Below are positions 7,336 to 10,250 of a stretch of 10,250 bases of DNA, piece after piece. Position 1 is the stretch's first letter, and each line of letters opens with the position of its first letter. The stretch is taken from NCBI GenBank assembly GCA_947178245.1, contig CAMWXO010000044.1:1-10250 (forward strand), read 5' to 3'. Under the pieces are notes generated by a model, which saw only the letters and a program-made list of their open reading frames with translations, was not told the origin of the DNA and did no database searches. A program made the position numbers and the translations under genes. The stretch is from an uncultured Porphyromonadaceae bacterium. GTDB taxonomy: Bacteria; Bacteroidota; Bacteroidia; Bacteroidales; Muribaculaceae.

Positions 7336-8469
7336 TCAGTCGTAGAGAGTGACGTGTGAGTCCGCTTCCCTTCGCCGTATTATCCGCGTGATTATCAGGT
7401 TGCCGAATATCCAGAGCGCTACATCGCCCGCAAGAAGCCATGTGGCCGACACGAACGGCGAGAGTGCTACGTTGGCGAGCATCAGCACCACGGCCGAGAG
7501 AAGTATGATGCAGAGCGACACACGCTGGCTGAGGCCGAGCGCGAGTAGCTTATGATGGATATGGCACTTGTCGGGGAGGAAAGGATTGCGATGATTGCGC
7601 ACACGATGGAAATACACGCGAACTACATCAAACACCGGTATGAAGAGAGGTGAGAACGCAAGCACTATCTTGTTATAGTCCACGGGAATCTCACCCGATG
7701 AAATGTTGGTGACCCTCAGCGCCACGAAGCTGAGCATCATTCCCACCGTGAGGGCTCCCGTGTCGCCCATGAATATCTTTTTGCGCTTCGAGGGGTTGCC
7801 GAAGACGTTGTAGTAGAAAAAAGGAAGAAGTGTGCCGAATTGTGCCCATACAAGTATGGCGAGCACCCATTCCTTGGCCATGGTGAGCACGATGCCGTAG
7901 AAGATCAGGGCTATACCGCTCAGACCCGAGGCGAGCCCGTCGATTCCGTCGATAAGGTTGATCGCATTCACGAGGTAGACCACGCAGAAACCCGATACAC
8001 ACCATCCGAACCATGCCGGAATCTCATTTACCCAGAGAAGGCCGCCGACATTGTGGATGTAGGCTCCGGATGCGCAGATGAAGACGGCGGCGATGATCTG
8101 GCCGGCGAACTTGGCCTTATAGCGGACGCCGATAAGGTCGTCGGCGATGCCGATGAGAAACATCAGCATCTGCGCGCAGAGGAGATACATGATCCATTGC
8201 GTGCTGTCGGCCATCAGGCGGCTCGCCACGTCTATCCCCATCGAGACTGACACCGCCATCACAAGACACACCGAGAAGATGATGGCCGGAAGGAAGGCGA
8301 TGCCTCCGAGACGGGGCACAACACCCTTGTGGATCTTGCGCTCATCAACTTCATCGAATAGCTTCCGGCGGAAAGCTATGAGCAGAATCTGGGGTATGAT
8401 AATACCTGTCAGCACCAGTGAGATGCAGAAGGATGCGATATCGGCATAAATCCAAAAATCAGTCGACAT
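7336..8469 (-). CDS. WecA/MraY-family undecaprenyl-phosphate glycosyl-1-phosphate transferase
   Basis: A polytopic inner-membrane enzyme (377 residues) of glycosyltransferase family 4 (PF00953). It transfers a sugar-1-phosphate, commonly GlcNAc-1-P, from a UDP-sugar to undecaprenyl phosphate and so starts a surface glycan. The catalytic and magnesium-binding motifs are all visible. IHKGVVPRLGG (46-56) comes first. Asp110-Asp111 sit in GIADDLIG. NAINLIDGIDG (168-178) and FMGDTGA (233-239) follow. The cytosolic HIHHK motif near 303-307 is typical of WecA/TagO-like enzymes and separates them from MraY. About ten hydrophobic helices surround these loops. The ATG at 8469 is chosen over an in-frame TTG at 8478. 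It is the first gene of the polysaccharide run, downstream of the promoter at 8564-8594. The sugar it uses is not certain, so no symbol is given. Confidence 0.92.
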   Translation of the reverse strand: MSTDFWIYADIASFCISLVLTGIIIPQILLIAFRRKLFDEVDERKIHKGVVPRLGGIAFLPAIIFSVCLVMAVSVSMGIDVASRLMADSTQWIMYLLCAQMLMFLIGIADDLIGVRYKAKFAGQIIAAVFICASGAYIHNVGGLLWVNEIPAWFGWCVSGFCVVYLVNAINLIDGIDGLASGLSGIALIFYGIVLTMAKEWVLAILVWAQFGTLLPFFYYNVFGNPSKRKKIFMGDTGALTVGMMLSFVALRVTNISSGEIPVDYNKIVLAFSPLFIPVFDVVRVYFHRVRNHRNPFLPDKCHIHHKLLALGLSQRVSLCIILLSAVVLMLANVALSPFVSATWLLAGDVALWIFGNLIITRIIRRREADSHVTLYD

Positions 8470-8563
8470 ATAATACAAACTATCTTGATTAATTCCTGCC
8501 GGAATGTCTGGGTTTTTACGATTTTGTAAGGTTAGCTGTTTTCTTCAGTTTTCACTATGAATG

Positions 8564-8594
8564 CAAAGGTAGTCAAAAAAAATAGAATCTCCAA
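8564..8594 (-). promoter_or_regulatory. Bacteroidetes-type promoter for the polysaccharide gene run
   Basis: On the minus strand a -33-like TTGG (8594-8591) is followed after 19 bases by TACCTTTG (8571-8564), an exact TAnnTTTG match. Transcription would begin around 8557-8560, giving a leader of about 90 bases before the wecA-like ATG at 8469. It lies in the 188-base gap between meaB and wecA, the only sizeable non-coding space on this strand before the seven-gene run, so it probably drives all of them. Confidence 0.6.
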
Positions 8595-8604
8595 TTATTT
8601 TTTT
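8576..8604. repeat. AT-only inverted repeat around the -33 region
   Basis: Seven A followed by TA (8576-8584) is mirrored by TA followed by seven T (8596-8604). This gives a 9-base perfect inverted repeat around an 11-base spacer that contains the -33 element of the promoter. It could be a weak AT-stem terminator for meaB, a flexible promoter tract, or simply a chance product of AT-rich intergenic DNA. Confidence 0.45.
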
Positions 8605-8657
8605 GAATAAGTTTCAGAAAAGTGCCGTCGGTGCCTCAAATCAGTCGGGCCCGGGTG

Positions 8658-9752
8658 TCAATCGCGGAGCGACGAGAAGTAGAAATCGAGCACGTCTTTC
8701 GCAGCTGTGAACGACGACTGCTCATTGTTGAGCACACGCAGTTCCTTCTGCTCCATCAGCTCCCTGAGGCCCGGAGTGTGATAGAATCTGGCCCGCAGCT
8801 GCTCTTCTATGGTCTCCGTCATCCAGTAGCGCGCCTGTTCGTTGCGCTTGCGCTGGAAATAGCCGTTGTCTTCTACATATTTGAAGTAGCGGTCGATCAT
8901 ATCCCATACCTTATCTATGTCTTTCTCATAGTATCCGCTGTAGGTCACCACTTCGGGCACCCATTTGCTCGGAGTGGGCGGAAACAGCATCAGGGCCGTG
9001 CGAAACTGCTGCGCAGCAAGCATGCAGCGGTCTACATTGTCGCCGTCACACTTATTGATGGCTATGCCGTCGGCCATCTCCATTATTCCACGCTTGATGC
9101 CCTGGAGCTCGTCGCCTGTGCCGGCAAGCTGGATGAGCAGGAAGAAATCTACCATCGAGTGGACAGCCGTCTCGCTCTGTCCTACTCCTACGGTCTCTAC
9201 GAAGATGCGGTCGTAGCCGGCCGCTTCGCAGAGCACGATGGTCTCGCGCGTCTTGCGGGCCACTCCTCCCAATGAGCCTCCCGAGGGGGAAGGGCGGATG
9301 AAAGCGTCTTTCTCGAGCGAAAGTTTTTCCATGCGGGTCTTGTCGCCGAGAATGCTTCCGCGTGTGCGCTCACTGCTCGGGTCGATGGCGAGCACGGCGA
9401 GCTTATGTCCCTGGCGTATGACGTGTGTGCCGAATACGTCGATGGAAGTGGACTTGCCGGCTCCCGGCACTCCGGTGATGCCTATGCGGCGTGAATTGCC
9501 GCTGAAGGGGAGGCATTTCTCGATCACTTCCTGAGCCACGGCCTGATGCGCCTCGGCTGTGCTCTCGATCAGTGTCACGGCCCGGCCCAGGATGCTGACG
9601 TCTCCTTTCAGGATTCCCTCCACGTATTCGCCCGGTGTGAGCGTGCGCTTTTTCTTCACCACTTTCCGGTAGGGATTCACCGAGGGATTGGAAGTGACTC
9701 CGGCATTGACACGGAGGCCGGTGTATTTTTCATCGTTTTCAGGGTGTATCAT
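8658..9752 (-). CDS. meaB: Methylmalonyl-CoA mutase-associated GTPase MeaB
   Basis: A G3E-family GTPase (ArgK/MeaB) that guards methylmalonyl-CoA mutase: it gates adenosylcobalamin loading and protects or rescues the enzyme from inactivation. The protein is 364 residues. The Walker A loop GVPGAGKST is at 94-102. IDPSSERTRGSILGDKTRM (123-141) is the conserved MeaB segment carrying an Asp. ETVGVGQSE (186-194) is the switch region, GDELQGIKRGIMEMAD (213-228) the switch III-like region and NKCD (233-236) the guanine-specificity motif. A roughly 40-residue N-terminal extension (MIHPENDEKYTG...) matches what I recall of Bacteroidales MeaB. The ATG at 9752 is chosen over a TTG at 9758. It begins 27 bases after a DUF1573 gene. 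The mutase subunits are not in the window, but MeaB implies the B12-dependent succinate-propionate route. Confidence 0.95.
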   Translation of the reverse strand: MIHPENDEKYTGLRVNAGVTSNPSVNPYRKVVKKKRTLTPGEYVEGILKGDVSILGRAVTLIESTAEAHQAVAQEVIEKCLPFSGNSRRIGITGVPGAGKSTSIDVFGTHVIRQGHKLAVLAIDPSSERTRGSILGDKTRMEKLSLEKDAFIRPSPSGGSLGGVARKTRETIVLCEAAGYDRIFVETVGVGQSETAVHSMVDFFLLIQLAGTGDELQGIKRGIMEMADGIAINKCDGDNVDRCMLAAQQFRTALMLFPPTPSKWVPEVVTYSGYYEKDIDKVWDMIDRYFKYVEDNGYFQRKRNEQARYWMTETIEEQLRARFYHTPGLRELMEQKELRVLNNEQSSFTAAKDVLDFYFSSLRD

Positions 9753-9779
9753 GGCCAAATATGAATTATGCTGTCTTTG

Positions 9780-10250
9780 TTATCGCTTGATTGCCCCTCC
9801 CACGGGAATGGTGGCAATCGTGTCGGCAGAAGCTGAGTTGATGATATATGCTTTAAGGTTGAAATCAGTTGTGCCCCCAGGCAGATCACCGGCCCGGAGC
9901 GTAAGCGAGAGGGTGCTCACGCCGTGAGGCTCGAGCTCGTCAGGCATCAGTACGCCCTGGAGGGCATCGTCGCTTGAGGCCGGTGTCAGCCTCAGGGTGT
10001 CGGGCGAATCGTTGTATATGCCTATGAAGATCGGCCGCACTGTGTTGGGGCCTAATTCATTCACATCTATGATTCTCGACGAGAAGCGGAGGTTGCCCTC
10101 CACGTCGGGATAAGTCTTCACGAGGTTCTTTTGCGAAGGAATCACCATACCCTTGAGCTTGAATGAATTGGATATGCGTTCGCTTCCTGTGTAGATCTTG
10201 GCGGTCTTCAGGAACTTGCCGGGGCGGTTGGCTGGATTGTAGCCCACGGT
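9780..10250 (-). CDS. DUF1573-domain protein (3' part; 5' end beyond the right edge)
   Basis: The C-terminal 156 residues of a longer protein; the frame stays open to the window edge. The first visible residues (VGYNPANRPGKFLKTAKIYT, then SFKLKGMVIP) are the typical end of a DUF1573 domain, an immunoglobulin-like ASH/Hydin-type fold common in Bacteroidota secreted proteins. The remaining stretch (NLRFSSRIIDVNELGPN ... IYNDSPDTLRLTP ... LEPHGVSTLSLTL) looks like a second, more divergent copy: a 'shared property, new gene family' beta-sandwich pattern of N-x-S-x-D-T-L-x-L followed by a proline-ended strand. A GTG at 10247 is internal, not a start. Probably periplasmic or surface-exposed, but the signal peptide lies outside the window and no function is known. 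It is followed by meaB after 27 bases, likely on the same transcript. Confidence 0.8.
   Translation of the reverse strand, partial: TVGYNPANRPGKFLKTAKIYTGSERISNSFKLKGMVIPSQKNLVKTYPDVEGNLRFSSRIIDVNELGPNTVRPIFIGIYNDSPDTLRLTPASSDDALQGVLMPDELEPHGVSTLSLTLRAGDLPGGTTDFNLKAYIINSASADTIATIPVGGAIKR

Noticed and set aside
8622..9275. Long open frame (217 codons) on the plus strand
   Set aside because: It lies almost wholly antisense to meaB, whose motifs are unmistakable. Its composition is what the complementary strand of a GC-rich gene produces, and it has no recognisable domain.

Overview
The window reads as a chromosomal segment of a Bacteroidota bacterium, most likely order Bacteroidales. The family is not certain; Muribaculaceae or a relative is my guess. 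Three things support this. The proteins resemble Bacteroidales versions of class II aldolase, MeaB, Wza and the CpsB-type PHP phosphatase. Genes lack clear Shine-Dalgarno sequences. Promoter-like sites follow the Bacteroidetes -33 TTTG / -7 TAnnTTTG pattern. Coding density is high, and I see no tRNA, rRNA, CRISPR array, insertion sequence or phage gene.

Layout. (a) 1-392, minus: the 5' part of the NAD(P)H-hydrate repair gene (nnr), running off the left edge. (b) 393-590: a divergent intergenic region with a good promoter facing nnr and a weaker candidate facing fba. (c) 591-1592, plus: class II fructose-bisphosphate aldolase, closed by a strong hairpin terminator at 1615-1652. It is the only plus-strand gene. 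(d) 8469 down to 1670, minus: a tightly packed run of seven genes. In transcription order these are a WecA/MraY-family lipid-carrier glycosyl-1-phosphate transferase, a Wza-type export lipoprotein, a CpsB/YwqE-type PHP phosphatase, a DegT-family sugar aminotransferase, the tRNA t6A-cyclising enzyme TcdA, a Wzi-family outer-membrane protein, and a small lipocalin-like lipoprotein. Two junctions are 4-base ATGA overlaps, and other gaps are 7-17 bases except a 63-base gap between wecA and wza. A Bacteroidetes-type promoter lies at 8564-8594. (e) 9752-8658, minus: MeaB, the GTPase chaperone of methylmalonyl-CoA mutase, 27 bases downstream of (f) the 3' end of a DUF1573-domain gene that runs off the right edge.

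How the genes fit together. WecA would start a glycan on undecaprenyl phosphate, DegT would make an amino sugar for it, Wza would export it and Wzi would hold it at the surface. The phosphatase would normally oppose a Wzc tyrosine kinase, but no wzc, flippase, polymerase or glycosyltransferase is present here. This is therefore a partial export and priming module whose other parts must lie elsewhere. MeaB implies a B12-dependent methylmalonyl-CoA (propionate/succinate) pathway. I find no clear previously undescribed system. The most unusual points are the missing kinase, the tRNA-modification gene embedded in the polysaccharide run, and the small lipoprotein coupled to Wzi.
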